Below, piece by piece: positions 10,290 through 29,543 of a DNA stretch of 64,000 nt. The notes below the pieces were generated by a model. That model was not told the DNA's origin, searched no databases, and worked only from the letters and a program-made list of their open reading frames with translations. The first letter of the stretch is position 1, and every line of letters starts with the position of its first letter. The stretch is from Psococerastis gibbosa (taxonomy: Eukaryota > Arthropoda > Insecta > Psocodea > Psocidae): positions 31,205,921 through 31,269,920 of the forward strand of contig OZ020485.1 in NCBI GenBank assembly GCA_963971405.1, read 5' to 3'. The position numbers and the translations under genes were made by a program.

Positions 10290-13200
10290 TCATGATTTTG
10301 AAATTTCTACACCCAGAAGTGCTATTTGTTTAAGGAATTCTTTTGCATTATTTAATGCTGATGTACCATAGACAATTCTTTTAGCACCAGAAGAACTTTG
10401 CTTGCTACGTGTGTAATCTACCAGATTCTGGTACTCTATATAATTTCCTCCACCTACCATAAACACGATGGCATCCTGAAAGGGGGTTCGTGAACGCACG
10501 CCGTCTTCTTTCTGCTTTTTTGGATCCAAATATAAATAGTCATCAGTCTCCACTGATGATTTCTGCTCCATCAATTCGTCAACTATTCGAGTAACCGGCA
10601 GATTATGTTTCTTCACAACTAAATTTTTTACGCCTTCCATTACAAACGAGGAGCCCTGAGAAACCAATTTTGAAAACATGGAAACTGTCTTTGTACCACT
10701 TCCGAGGTATTGAGAAGGAGCAGCGGCCATTTTGGTTACGGATTTCCAACGTTTCAAATAGTTGACTGAGGCAAGGTTACAGCCGGCTTTTTCAAGTAGC
10801 TGACTACATTTTTCCAGCTCGTTCTATAATTAACACAAAAGCCAGTTAATAAATCTGATAAACAATAAATTCATTAATAAATAAAATAGTAAGCACTCAG
10901 TAAATTAAATTTAGCCTACTTATCTTATTTAACTCTTTTCTATCTTATCGCAAATTATATTAGGGCGTTTATAGAATAACTTACCCCGGGAATTAATTAA
11001 ACCATTTTAACAAAATTTCCCTCCCCCAGCAGACGAAATTAAATTAGCTTTTGTCAAGTTGGCACCACTCAACGCCGAAAAAGTAAGTTATATATAAGTT
11101 AAGTACCTAACTATAAATCTTTGTTGACAAAACAATCATTAAGACTAATTTATTAGACATCAACTCCCGTAGGTAAATTTACAATAATTGGGGTTTATGT
11201 GGAATAGTTTTTCACGGGATAAGTTCTTCTTAAGGTTACAATCTTAGCGATTGGTTGGCAGCAACTCCCTGCATATCGTCCTCCAGTTTACTCGGTCTTC
11301 GATCTTCCTCTTTAGTTCTTGATATGATATTGCTCCTGCGTCTTCTTTTACTTGATCCATGAATTCCTTCTTCGGCCGTCCTCTTCGGTTATTTCCCTCT
11401 ACTGTGCCCTCGATAATAGTGTGTACCAGATTTTCGTGCCTTAGCAAATGCCCCATCCATTTCGCTCTCCTGATTCGTATCTGGGCTACTAACTGTCTTT
11501 CTTCCCCGATAGAGTCTAGCACTCTTTCATTTGTCACATGGTCCCTCCAGCTGATCCGTGGCATCCTTCTGTAACACCACATTTCGAAAGCTTCGAGTTT
11601 CTTTAGTTCCTTATCTGCTATAGTCCAGGTTTCACAGCCGTACAATAAAACACTCCACACACATGTTTTTAGAAATTGCTTCCTGATGGTTAGTTTTATG
11701 TTATAGGATTCCAGAATCTTGGATTTTTTATTGAATGCCACCTTGGCTTGTTGGATACGGCTGTTTATTTCAATCGCTGAGCTATTCTCTTCTGTTATTG
11801 TGCTGCCCAGGTACTTAAATTGCTTGACACTGCTGAGAACTACTCTGTCAAGGGATGCATATGCTTGGCTAATGTCATTCTTATTCTTCACAACCATGAC
11901 TTGGGTTTTGCTTTTATTTATGGTCATATTATATCCTCTTGTCAATATGTCCTGCATTGTTTCTAAGGCACGCTGTAGTTCCTCTTCGTCGTCAGCGATA
12001 AGTGCAATGTCATCAGCGAAACGTATCATGTCAACTTTTACCCCCTGCACTCTCACACCTCTTACGTCAAGCAGCGATTCTCTCATCTCGTTTAAGGCCA
12101 TTTGTATGTATATATTAAATAGTGCCGGAGATAACGAACATCCCTGTCTTACCCCCTGACGTATTCTGGCCTCTCCAATTTCTGTCCCAGACCTTATGAC
12201 TACCGCTTCATTCTTGTATAGCGCCCATATGATTTTCCTGTCCTTGTGCTTGACTCCAGACTTTTTTAGTATTTCGAAGAGCTTTTTCCATTGGACTTTG
12301 TCAAAGGCCTTCTCCAGGTCAATAAAACCGATATAAGTTCTACGGTTTCTTCTTAGTCTTTTTTCTAGCAGTACTCTTAGTGATACAATCGCTTCTCGGG
12401 TTCCTCTGCCATTGCGGAACCCAAATTGGTCTGGGGTTAATCGCTCTTCAATTATCGGATTTATTCTCTTTAGAATTATATTGGTCAGGATCTTGGACGC
12501 ATGGGAGATTAGGCTGAGCGTTCTATGTTGTTCGCATTTGGTGGTCCCATCCTTCTTAGGCAGTGCCACAATAACGCACTTCTCAAAGTCTCTTGGTATC
12601 GAGCCAGTGTTGTACATTTTACAAACCAGTCTATAGAGCTCTTCCATGCAGTTCTCCCCAATATTTTTTAACAATTCTGCTGGTATATCGTCTACTCCTG
12701 GGGCTTTTTTAGCTTTCAACTTTTTTACCGCTAGATCGAATTCGTCTCTAAGTATGTTGTCTCCTAACTCACTGTCGTCTGGTTCGTTTTCTAGTATTTC
12801 ATTCTCATTGACAACACTATTTCCATCATACAGTTGTTCAATGTATTCCTGCCATCTTTTGTTTATGGCATCGGCATCATACAGTATTTTCCCATCTGCG
12901 CTTTCGATCACCGGCGACTGTCCCTTTTTATTCTTAAAGAAGCTCTTAGCCATCTTGTACGCAACGTCTGTGTTTCCTTTCGCCATATGCTCCTCAATGT
13001 CAAGACATTTCTCTTGGTAGTAGCACTCCTTGGCAAGCCGCGATTCTTTGTTAATCTTGTTTCTCAAGGTTTTATACCTTCTTTGGCCTGCTTCCGATTT
13101 GTCCTTTTTGGCTTCCCTCCTTTGCCCTATTAGCTCCAGGATTTCCTCTGTGATCCATTCTTTTCGTGCTTGTGGTCTGTCATTGTTTCGGACTTCTTGG

Positions 13201-16200
13201 TCTGCCGCTTGTAGTATATTGTCTCTAATCTGGTTCCACCATCCCTCTCATTGTCTCTGTCAGCAAGGCCCTCTGATGTCTTTGTTTGGTACCGCTCTAG
13301 GACAACGGCATCTTTTAGCTTTGAGAGTTCCCATCGCTTTTTTGTTCCCTTTTGCAGTTTTTCAATTTTATTCTGCTTTTGGTCAGTACCATGTTGTGGT
13401 CGCTTTCTATGTCGGGGCTGGAGTAGCTTCTGCTGTCTTTTATTTGGTTCTTATACCTGCCCCGCACTATAATGTAGTCGATTTGGGTTCGGGTTCTACC
13501 GTCAGGAGCTTGCCAGGTGTACCGTCGTCTTGGGTGGTGCTGGAAGAGTGTGTTGGTGATCACTAGGTCGTGCTTTGAGCAGAATTGTACCAGTCTGTTA
13601 CCGCGATTGTTTCTATTTCCAAGCCCGTAAGGTCCAACCGTCGAACCATCTCTTCCCAGTCCCACAACTGCATTCCAATCACCCATTATGACTAAGTTTT
13701 CATTTGCTTTCACACCCTTCATTACTTCTTCTATGCATTCATATAGTATCTCTACGTCATTATCGTCGTATGTGGACGTGGGCATGTATACTTGTATTAT
13801 CACCGTATCCACGGGCTTGGTTTCTATTTTTACTAGTATTATTCGGCCGTTGTATTGTACATAGCTTTTAACTCTCTTTCCCCATTCTTTACCCAGCACT
13901 ACCCCCACTCCTCCTTGGCCGGGTTTGCCCTCAATGCAGCCAGTATGGATCACTCTAGTATCTCCGGGCCAGAAGTCACCACTGTTCGGCCATCTCATTT
14001 CTGCAATTCCGATGACATCTAGCTGCATTTTTTTCATCTCTTCCTTCAGGTTCTCTAATTTGCTGTTTTGCAGCAACGTCCTGACGTTGCTCGTTCCTTC
14101 GTCCTTGTGGTTCTTCAATTCTTTCTTCTTTGTCTTCTTTTCTTCTCTGCTTTCGCGTTGTCTGCTTCTTTCTTCATTCACAGTCGTCGTATTGTCCTTG
14201 GTCTTCTTCTTTCTTGAGTCGTCTCGAGTAGTCCCCACCCGGAGCTCCGAACGGGGGACTTTTTTATCTCCGGAAATTATTTTTACATGAGACTTTTTCA
14301 TTATTGTTGCTGGTCCTGGGGATGCTATGTGTGGCCTTTAATGCGGTGGTTTCCCGTTTCCTTCCGCATCCTAATGCCGTTGACTCCTTATGAGTTCCTC
14401 CGCTTTCGGGGTTAGTTTCCTAACCCCAGGACAATAGAGTGCCCTTGCCCTAACTCCGAAGAACTAGGTGGGATAAGTTATTATTAGGTATTGAGTATAA
14501 ATTACAATAGCAACTCAACTCTCGTATTCAGAGCATTGATGGTAACAAATTTTAAAAAATCGCCTTACCCAGTTAATACATTATTCCAGAATAGGTCAAT
14601 ACAATTCAGACTTACCTCAGGTATGGATGGGGAGCACAAGAAATAGATGAGGAATAGTCGAAGCTTGTCTTCGGGAGAGCCCACTTCGTCATCTGCCAAT
14701 ATATCTGGCACGGGCGTGTCCAACACGAGTCTTCCCATAATTTTCTCTTCTGTCTCAAATAACGTGTCCAGCCTTCTAGTTTTGATTGATTTTAGAATTA
14801 CCGTCGCCAGAGTCATGTGCATATCCACAAGTCGTTTCTAAATAAAAACCAATAAAGTAGGTATATAATTCACAGATCTAGGGAAATAAGTAACGGAAAA
14901 CGGGCAAAGCAATAAGGAAATAAAGAATAGGATAGTCCTAGGGCTTTTAATAAGCAGATGAAGAAACTTCAGTCTAGAAATATAACATTTTGACACCAGA
15001 TACGCTCTCCTCAAGTCTCTTGTGTGGAGTATAAATGTATTGGTGCGAAACGTGGTCCGTCTTTCCAATAGGACTTTTTTATTGTTTCTATTACTAAGCC
15101 TACCTAGCGGACCTAGCTGATCATAGGAGGCGTAGCTTCTAATGGCCTCAGGAATAAAAAAATATCTTTGCACGCTTGAATGTCCCATCTTTTCTATGTA
15201 TTTTTGTATGGTCATAGTAAGCGTACCTTCTCCATTAGCTCCGGCAAACTATTGACAGCAGAAGTAAGTTTGGCGGTGTTATCAGACACAAGGTTAAAAG
15301 CCGCCTCAGATTCCCCATCAATACCCATAGATTCCTTCAGACGTTTCATCTTATCTTCCGAGGCTCTACACACCTCCAACTCTTCTTGGATTGCTTCGGC
15401 TACTGTAGGAAATGGGCTGAAATATAATATTATATATTACAACAATTATTGTAATTGTATTGTATTAGTGTGGGTCATAAATGAATTATAAGATGACCAT
15501 TGTGAGTAGAATATTTGATATGTAGAGTATAAAATATTTGAGTTTTTTTTATCAATCAAAGAATAAGAGAGGAAGCTGGCTGTTGACATTAGCCCCACCT
15601 GAATTACCCCAATATAGGCCTAGGCTAGTTTACATTTTTTATTTAATTTAATACGATTTTAATTAGCAGAGGACTATTTCATACTTAATACTCCGAGGAC
15701 TTTCTAATTTTGGTACAAACTGATAGGCGATAGAAATTTACCGAATATTCAAATTCACTGAAAAATTATAACAACAATAAAAAGGAATAATGCCATATGG
15801 GATTCTAATTAATAAATAATGCATTCTATTAATTTCTTAGACACCAGTCTTACTCCACCACTAGCTAAGACCTTTGCACCTTGGATCAACGAAAAAGAAT
15901 GACGAAAATATCACCAAGTCTAATGATCAAGCCCTTCTCCCAAACGTATGCAAATGTGAGTCTTTGCCCCGACAAAAGCTCACCATTTTCTTCTTCATGG
16001 GTTGAAATAAAATTAGAATCCGTGCCCTAACCACGGTGCTGAATTTTGCTCCACTGCGGCTAGTCATGAACAACTATTATTTTTCACCAAACGTCACTCT
16101 CTCGAAAGGTGAAACAACTGGATATGTACTTTAAAATAGATCAGGTTTCGAATTAAATACATATATAAATTCAATAATTTGAAGAAATTGAACAAAATCG

Positions 16201-19200
16201 TGATCTCCACCAGAAACTACAGTGTTCAAGTGTTACAAATATACTTTCGTATTTTTTAATAAGTTAAAGTCAAGTAAACTTATTGCCTTTTGGTCATAGT
16301 GATGAGTGCAGTCAAAACAATCCATTATCTCACAAAGCGTGTATGAAATAGTCCTCAACCAATTGAATGGACAAAAACTTTATAACTTAGGTATTAAATT
16401 CAATGAAATATATAAACCAACCTATTTTCGGGGCGATTGGGATGGCAGTTTTTCTGGGCATTTACTTATAAAAAACTAAACTACTGTACAACAGGTATAG
16501 CACAAACGGAAAAGAATAACTTACTCGGCGAGTTATTTAAATAAGGTATTAAAAGTAACCCGCTTCCAAGCAGACGACTTTCAACTGTTTGATCATGTTG
16601 GCACAATAGAGCACAGAAAAATGATTCCCCAACCACTAGCATATGTATCCATTGAGCAATTAATCTCTTTTGACAAACAATTTTAATTTTTAATTCCCGC
16701 AAGTAATTATAGGCTGCATTCATTTGGGTTTATTTAGGATAATTTATTCTTTTCCGCTCGTGCTGCGGCTGCAGGTAATTATAGGCGAGTAAAAAATAAA
16801 AACACAAACTCGCCTTCCTTTATGCGCAACCCAAAACTTATCACTTGAATCCAACTGGCACGCCTTGGTTTTGAGCCTAGCACCGCCCACTGAGGAACTT
16901 TCCATTGGTTCTTCTACAACAACACTGTTGAGATTAAGGTCAAGGACGTCATGAGCCAAGGCTTGGTACGTCCACGTATGGTGAAGGGGCGTAGCCATAT
17001 CGACATTCCGGTCAAGTATAATCAAAAGTGGCCTTTGAAAACTGAAATAACCACAATATTAATTATATTTAATGTATGACACAAATACATGAACAAATTA
17101 ACATTTCTTCCACTTTTTGACATCTCATTTATGACTCTACGATTGAAATTTAGGGCCTAGCAAAAAACGGAAAATGCGGGGGTTCATTTGCTCTTAAAAG
17201 TGTGATAGTTACAAATGCATAATTTATGTGCAATAAATGAACTTTTGTCTAATGTCTACCTGATTGAGCTATTTCTCAACATCAAAACAGTGTCGCAAAA
17301 AAACGAGGTCAAAAAAGAGCGCAAAACTAAAAAGATGTTTAGATCCGCGGCTTAACCGTCCAACGAAGCAATAAAACAATATTTTCCGCAATACCTGAAA
17401 TTAACTATTTGTGATGGGTCTGTAAGGAATAGGTTATTCCTTGAGTCACGAAGATTTTCCCGTAACTTTTTGTCCAGTTTTTCAGCTAGACTCTGAGCAG
17501 CATTTCCTCGAGGGCAGCGTATGATAGGGACGGCCGAAAGAGTGGCAAACACAGAGAAGAGACTTTCCACCAAGATATCTATAGTGGCATCCATTTCAAA
17601 GTCTTTGATATCTCCCTTGTTCATACCTAGAAAATTAAATAAGAAACCTCATTACTATTAAACTCTTTCATTTTAAGGAAGCTAACTCCTGGATTTACAT
17701 AAAAATTGTAATATTATATTTTTCAATTTAATTTAATACGAAAGTTGTAAAGACTCAGTCGATTCAATATGTAGATGACTCACCATATTATAAGGCAAAA
17801 TTGTAATAGTTCAATTAATTTTATAATTCAGTAAATTTTTGTAGGCCTATCAGTTTATTGGAAAAACCACAACACCTGAACTAAAGAAATCATTATAGTA
17901 CAATATTATGTATGAAATAATTTTCTACATAGAACAAATATTTCTAACTTGTCTAGTAAATTAAATAAAAACTGACTGCTTTTAGTGTGAAAACTATTAA
18001 AATTGCATTATTATTTACGATTTTACATAATTTTATCATATTTCGGCAACTAAAATGCAATATTAGGATAAGCCTCGTGGCATTAACCATCCCATGCCCA
18101 CAAGATTGACGTATTTTAGAAAAACATGAAAACGTGCGGAGAAACTAAAATAGTGTAATTCCAACGCCTTCGTTCTGATTTTTTCTTTAAAGCAACCCTG
18201 TCAGGTTGGCGGTGGGGGGGGGGGAGTGAGTTTGTTTCCTCACCTGGAGCACCCTAATGATGAAATCCAATTAACTTAGGACTAGAAAAAAATTTAAATT
18301 AATTTGCAGTCGCCAAATTTTTTCCAATAATGAAATGATTTAAAATACAGGGACATAACACTATTTTTGGCCACTTGACAACCAAGTTCCAGCGGATGCA
18401 AGGCCGCAAGGAAGAAGAACCATCGACAGACCGAGGATAGCCCTCAAGGGAAGGATTGAACAACTCGCCGGAGCAAGAGGCAAAAGAGAGCTCAAGGCGT
18501 TAGCGTCCGACCGGGGCAAGTTCAGGAAATGGGTTCGGGGCGACCCGGGGCACGCGGCATTACGGGGGAAGAAGAAGAAGACAACCAAGTTTCTCTTAAT
18601 TAATTATTCTGGAAAATCAATGGTAATACGAACCGAAGTACGATATTGGCTCCGTCTTTTGTTGCCTGACGATAAACAAATCGTCTTCTAGTGAAATAAA
18701 ATTTAAATACTGATCGTAAATTTTATGAATCTGGGTGACACAATTGGCTTGCAAGGAAAGTTCGGCTAGATCTTCAAGCCTCTTTCTCGAGATAGGGCTG
18801 ATAAAGTTGAGATGGTACACATCATAAAGCCCATTCTGGAAATCTTGACCAATACGGATAATATTCTCCTCCGTAGGCATCACGAAGTACACGGCTGGGA
18901 CATCAGGTATGCTATCACGGTCGGAATGTAATTGCCTAAAAAAGAACCATACTGTATATATAAGTAGTGAGATAATGAAGAACCAGGAGAATCCGGGCTG
19001 ATGGGCCGTGGTCGAAATGAAAGTGAACTTCCAAACGTTTCGTCGACATCTGCGGTCGACAACTTTAGTGGAACTGCGTAAACCGCAGATGTTGAGGAAA
19101 CGTTTGGAAGTTGACTTTCATTTCGACCACGGCCCATCAGCGCGGATTCCAATGGTTCTTCATTCGACTCCGGCCGTGAAAGCCTTTGCTGTTACAGTAG

Positions 19201-20620
19201 TGAGATAGTAATTGAATTATCTGGTAGAGAACTGGGACAGGAATTAAATATTACTGAATAAGTCACATTATTGTTTTGCACAACAGACACACAACCGAGA
19301 ACACAATGAATTACTGTATATGGTATATACTGTACATCTGTATCAACAATAATAGAAACTAATTTCAGAAAAAATTATGTAGTTCAATCATGCAGTAGGC
19401 TACACAGTATAAAATAAGAATCATACTTGATATTATACCCATTATATAATCGTGCCCTATACGATCTACAACGTACAGCTGTATAGAATAGGGACAATAA
19501 ATTTATAATTTATTAAATGAGTCGAAACTTGAACGGCTGCATAGTTACATCTATTGAAATGGGCGATAAGCTAACCTTGTTTAAAGTGAATAGTATAGTA
19601 CCCAGTTGCAGACGCCAAAAGCCAAAATCTAAGGTAAAGTAAAGACGAGTGAAATTAGACCTGAAAAAGTTTATGGCCCAACGATTTTACTTACGCGTGG
19701 AATGTAACGCCTACTTCCCGTAACTCTTTGGTCGATATTAAAGGCGATATTATATCTAGCCCAAATCGATCATAGATCAAAACTTTCCAAACCGGTTCTG
19801 CCATCTTCGCCTTTTGTTGAACTTGATTTAAGTTCAACATTTGTTTTAAGGCAGCTAAAACAAAAATAAGCCACGGTGAAATTTATATACACTAAGTAAT
19901 TAAAGTCAATTAACACACATACACCTAAGTTTCCTAACTTCAATAATTGCAGTGTATCAGGAAAATATCCTATAATTTCTGCTTTATTTTAAATATACTG
20001 CAAATGACTTGGTTAAGTCGAGCTAACCCCTGTTACAATGTCAATAATAAGCATGTCCTAGCTTGCCCATTGGGACTTGTTGTCCGTGTGGGTTGACATT
20101 GAGGAGTAAAACAGTCTGCCAATGGCTAGAAATTCATTCGGAAACCATACCACTAATGTCTGAAAACCGTACGGGTTGTTGGCAGGACAAGGTTTCACGC
20201 CCATACTACTACGTCCATAAAAACCCCTTCAATAATAACAAAGTGCTGCACATGTATGTCTTATACACCAGCAACAACTTTCATGGTACATATACATGGT
20301 CCATACAATATTCTGACTGATAATGGACTCAACTGGTGCAGTCAATCGCAACCGACCGCTACCTGCCAAAAGTTCATAATAAAAATACTTTCTTCATGAA
20401 CATTTCCTACGTTAGACAGGCTAGTCGGCCAGTGACCAGGGGTTCCCGCCTCCAACCACGAAGATAATCAGTAGCTAGCTAATCCGCTATTTTTAATCTT
20501 ACATTAAATGCATTGGACATAGTCGCCATCCGAAGATGCAACAATAACCAACAGCCATTACACATACTGTAAGTGAAACTAGTGACATTTACCTATTTGC
20601 CTCTCTCTGAGAGTGACCAT
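10290..20620 (-). CDS. SCFD1: Sec1/Munc18-family protein SCFD1 (Sly1), complete
   Basis: SCFD1/Sly1 is the SM protein that binds syntaxin-5-type SNAREs and drives ER-Golgi vesicle fusion. Coding exons (minus): 20620-20593, 19854-19695, 18935-18634, 17626-17395, 17041-16814, 15416-15227, 14837-14616, 10823-10290. They join in phase to 631 residues, against about 640 in human. Family landmarks include VWKVLIYDRFGLDIISPL near the N terminus, DVPAVYFVMPTEENI, AVPIIRCPRGNAA, LDKKLRENLRDSRN, DMATPLHHTWTYQALAHDVLD, SPEDKLRLFLIYF and a C-terminal VGGGNYIEYQNLVDYTRSK. The first exon codes only nine whole residues (MVTLRERQI) but supplies the RERQ motif seen in orthologues. Intron 5 begins with GC rather than GT at 16813, because only that donor keeps the HKGSPFP junction in frame. 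Intron 7 contains a 3-kb LINE in the same orientation. The gene faces away from PLK1. Confidence 0.93.
11244..13067 (-). pseudogene. LINE reverse transcriptase with C-terminal domain
   Basis: 607 open codons from the first ATG-type start; coding similarity extends upstream to about 13230. The frame carries AKKAPGVDDIPAELLKN, GFRNGRGTREAI, the motif A region FIDLEKAFDKV, RQGVRQGCSLSPALFNIYI and the catalytic FADD near 12009-12020. Then come the thumb and the LINE tail with LYGCETW, RIRRAKWMGHLLR and RRGRPKKE. The C terminus ends in a stop with no obvious truncation. It polymerises DNA from LINE RNA at a nicked target. The domain is intact, but the frameshift to the endonuclease suggests a recently dead copy. 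Confidence 0.88.
13315..14301 (-). pseudogene. LINE endonuclease domain (APE-like)
   Basis: This is an open frame of 328 codons. After a charged, low-complexity N-terminal region of about 70 residues comes an exonuclease-endonuclease-phosphatase fold. It has NVRTLLQ, IGIAEMRWP (catalytic Glu), MGDWNAVVG (Asp-Trp-Asn), the phrase NTLFQHHPRRRYTWQAPDGR, QIDYI and the terminal SDHNMV histidine motif. Such domains nick target DNA for reverse transcription. All expected catalytic motifs are visible, but the frame breaks before the polymerase, so the copy is probably inactive. Confidence 0.85.
18192..18260 (+). repeat. Fragment of repeat family F with poly-G run
   Basis: The segment 'agcaaccctgtcaggttggc', a G run and 'gagtgagtttgtttcctcac' match 29544-29610, where the family F unit is longer. 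It lies in SCFD1 intron 3 and carries no coding signal. Confidence 0.5.
18370..18595 (+). mobile_element. LINE 3' end fragment
   Basis: A GC-rich island in SCFD1 intron 3, antisense to the gene. The plus strand encodes GRRRTIDRPRIALKGRIEQL, then RELKALASDRGKFRKWVRG, and ends in an AAG-rich tail. This arrangement of a basic proline-containing motif, a tryptophan and a purine tail resembles the C terminus of non-LTR retrotransposon proteins. GC content differs sharply from the surrounding intron. It is 5' truncated and inactive. Confidence 0.55.
18975..19195. mobile_element. Foldback element, family C, copy 2
   Basis: A shorter version of the 9450-9748 element. Two arms, each holding the words 'ggccgtggtcgaaatgaaag' and 'aaacgtttcgtcgacatctg' or their near complements, meet near 19080. 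A 12-bp direct repeat 'agtagtgagata' (18963-18974 and 19196-19207) flanks it. The left end lies about 40 bp from the 3' splice site of SCFD1 exon 3. Confidence 0.75.
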
Positions 20621-21185
20621 CGCTTTACTATATTAGCACTAAACAGCTGTAAAGAATTAATAATTAACTAAACTAAATATTACAACAGAGTTTTCAAATG
20701 TAAATAAACAAACACCACGTCAGCCATAACCATTTTCTCAAAGGTTATTATCATGAACGTACTTTGCAGTAAGAAAATTTTCAAAAAAGGTTGCAAACAT
20801 TTCCTGTAATAATTGAAATACTGAAGTAATAATTAATATATTATTTAATTTTAAATTGACTTATTTTTTATCAACAAAGATTAAAAATGAACAATATATA
20901 AAAGAGAGAACTTTCATAGGCAAATGAGACAATAATGCTATGTTTTCATTGGTTGTAAGAGTCATAGCTTTCATGATTTGAATGAAGTGATTGGTTGAGC
21001 GCAAGGAGTTTCCTATACGAAAATTTTCCATAAACAAGATTTGGTCGGTAAATTTCGAAAACCTGAACGCACTCAAAGTAACCGTCGTTCGCGGAAGATC
21101 GGAATCGGGTGGACGCTTTTAATTTACCCGCGTGTTTAATTTTATGTTTTTATAGTATTAAATTAAGTTATAAATTATATTAGCC
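20621..21185. promoter_or_regulatory. Divergent SCFD1/PLK1 promoter region
   Basis: 565 bp separate the two start codons. On the PLK1 side I see inverted CCAAT boxes (ATTGG at 20948-20952 and 20990-20994), a TTTGAA hexamer between them (20977-20982) and TTCGAA at 21054-21059. Paired CCAAT boxes with a CHR element (TTTGAA or TTCGAA) are the known signature of G2/M genes, including PLK1 in vertebrates. The motifs are short, so their function is inferred from position and gene identity. No TATA box is obvious. Confidence 0.5.
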
Positions 21186-28077
<6,892 letters not shown>

Positions 28078-28483
28078 ATGAGATGTGGCCATGTGATTGT
28101 GTCTCGTCTCAGTAGCCCTGAATGGTCTTGAGCCAGCGCATTGCGGCAATAAGTATTTTGCAATGAGAATGGACATTGGACAATGTAAATGCGATAGACG
28201 TTTTTGTGGGATTTTTTCTGACTGTATACTAACACATTTCCATAACTAGAGCTCTCGATGAACTCAATTGAATTGTATTAACACAATTTTTTTCCGTATC
28301 CATTTTTTAGGGCACGCAATTATTTTCGTTGCTAAGTTGTACACAGGTGTTGGCTCCTTTAGTATTTCGTGTTAATTTTATTTTTTAGAGTTGGATTTCA
28401 ACTGCCTCCTCTTTTGTATATTCCGGCCATGATACATGTAATGTCACTACTTTAAAATTAACGTAGGCTAATTCTAGATTTAA

Positions 28484-28489
28484 TTAAAA
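28484..28489 (+). terminator. Possible PLK1 polyadenylation signal
   Basis: ATTAAA lies about 405 bp after the PLK1 stop codon and just before the family A element at 28531. No other strong hexamer is seen between them. The hexamer is common in AT-rich DNA, so this is only a candidate. Confidence 0.3.
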
Positions 28490-28530
28490 CCTTATATAGT
28501 ATTTGTGTCCCTTTTCTTTTTTGTATTTTT

Positions 28531-29351
28531 GCTTTCCAATTTATGCGTAGTATAAGGAAAGCTTTGTGATGGTCGAAATTTTCGATTCCGAGATTTCAAC
28601 GGATTTACACGTTTTGAGGTCCCAGGAACCCAAAAAAAGTGGTTTTTACGAAATGTCCGTCTGTTGCTATGTCTGTCTGTTCATCGATTTCCGGGCAAAC
28701 GACTCGATTTTGATGAAATTTGGCATGTAGGTTTACAAAAATCATACCTCGGGACCATTTTTTAATTTTGGGCTAACTCAAATTGGGGGGGTTTTATTCT
28801 CAAAAATATCCAAAAAAAAACGTCTAAAAAAATTATTTCTCCAAAACGGCTTCAACGATTTCTTTTAAATTCACATATATTGTAGTCATTATTAATGTTA
28901 ATAAAATGCGGGGGTCGCTTGCCCCTTGATAGTTTGCTTCTGTGGGTAGAAAAATAAAAATAACTAAATTATAATGAAAAATGAATAAAAAATAATTTTT
29001 CTGCGAAACCTTTCTATCGATGATTTCTACCTTCAGGCATGTTTTAGGTGTTGAATTGAGTAACGGAACCGGACAGGTTGCTTTCCCAAAAACTATTTGG
29101 TTTTGTGCAAAAAATTATTTATTGAAAAAATGATAGAAAATTCGCGCTCTAATGCACTGCGTGTCCTGCCATTATTGCTGTGTGATAATGTGTTGGTCTG
29201 ACCTATCTAGAATTTATCTCACCTCCAGTGACGTCAGGTGGACAATCCCCCCCTCCTCCCCCCCGAAATATCGGAAATCTAACCATAGGAAAATTATTTA
29301 CCATGAAATTACTCATTTTCTCTATCTACTAATGTTGATAAATTGGAAAGC
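28531..29351 (+). mobile_element. Inverted-repeat element, family A, copy 2
   Basis: An uninterrupted copy in the PLK1-B3GALNT2 tail-to-tail spacer. It starts with GCTTTCCAATTTAT and ends with the exact complement at 29338-29351. Similarity to other copies continues to about 29390 ('ggaccggttctt'). It contains conserved phrases 'ggtcgaaattttcgattc', 'gatgaaatttggcatgtagg' and 'ttgccccttgatagtttgct'. No transposase is present. Confidence 0.65.
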
Positions 29352-29543
29352 ATGTTCGAGTAAACTCGGAGGTCTCGGACCGGTTCTTAGTCATAGCCCA
29401 TCAGAAAAACTATGATCATATTGAGTATTTGGATAGAATTCAGGTGCTACGAGTTAACACCATGGAGTCGACTTCACACCGGAATCCGAAACTTACATCT
29501 CATAGATGTTGTTGTTGTTTCTAACGCCTGCTTTCAGCATTTC

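Larger units (their letters stand above)
11244..14470 (-). mobile_element. RTE-like non-LTR retrotransposon, nearly full length
   Basis: The unit lies inside SCFD1 intron 7 in the same orientation as the gene. It reads 5' leader (14470-14302), apurinic endonuclease (14301-13315) and reverse transcriptase with C-terminal region (about 13230-11244). Part of the leader resembles 42590-42700 beside the second RTE-like copy. Frameshifts near 13230-13320 separate the endonuclease and polymerase frames, which probably were one protein. I see no poly-A tail or clear target duplication. The domain set and the wording of the endonuclease match elements often annotated as craniofacial development protein 2-like in animal genomes; the RTE assignment is by recognition only. 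Confidence 0.85.

Noticed and set aside
14838..15215. 125-codon minus-strand frame in SCFD1 intron 6
   Set aside because: Flanked exons join correctly without it and no family is recognisable; possibly old repeat sequence.
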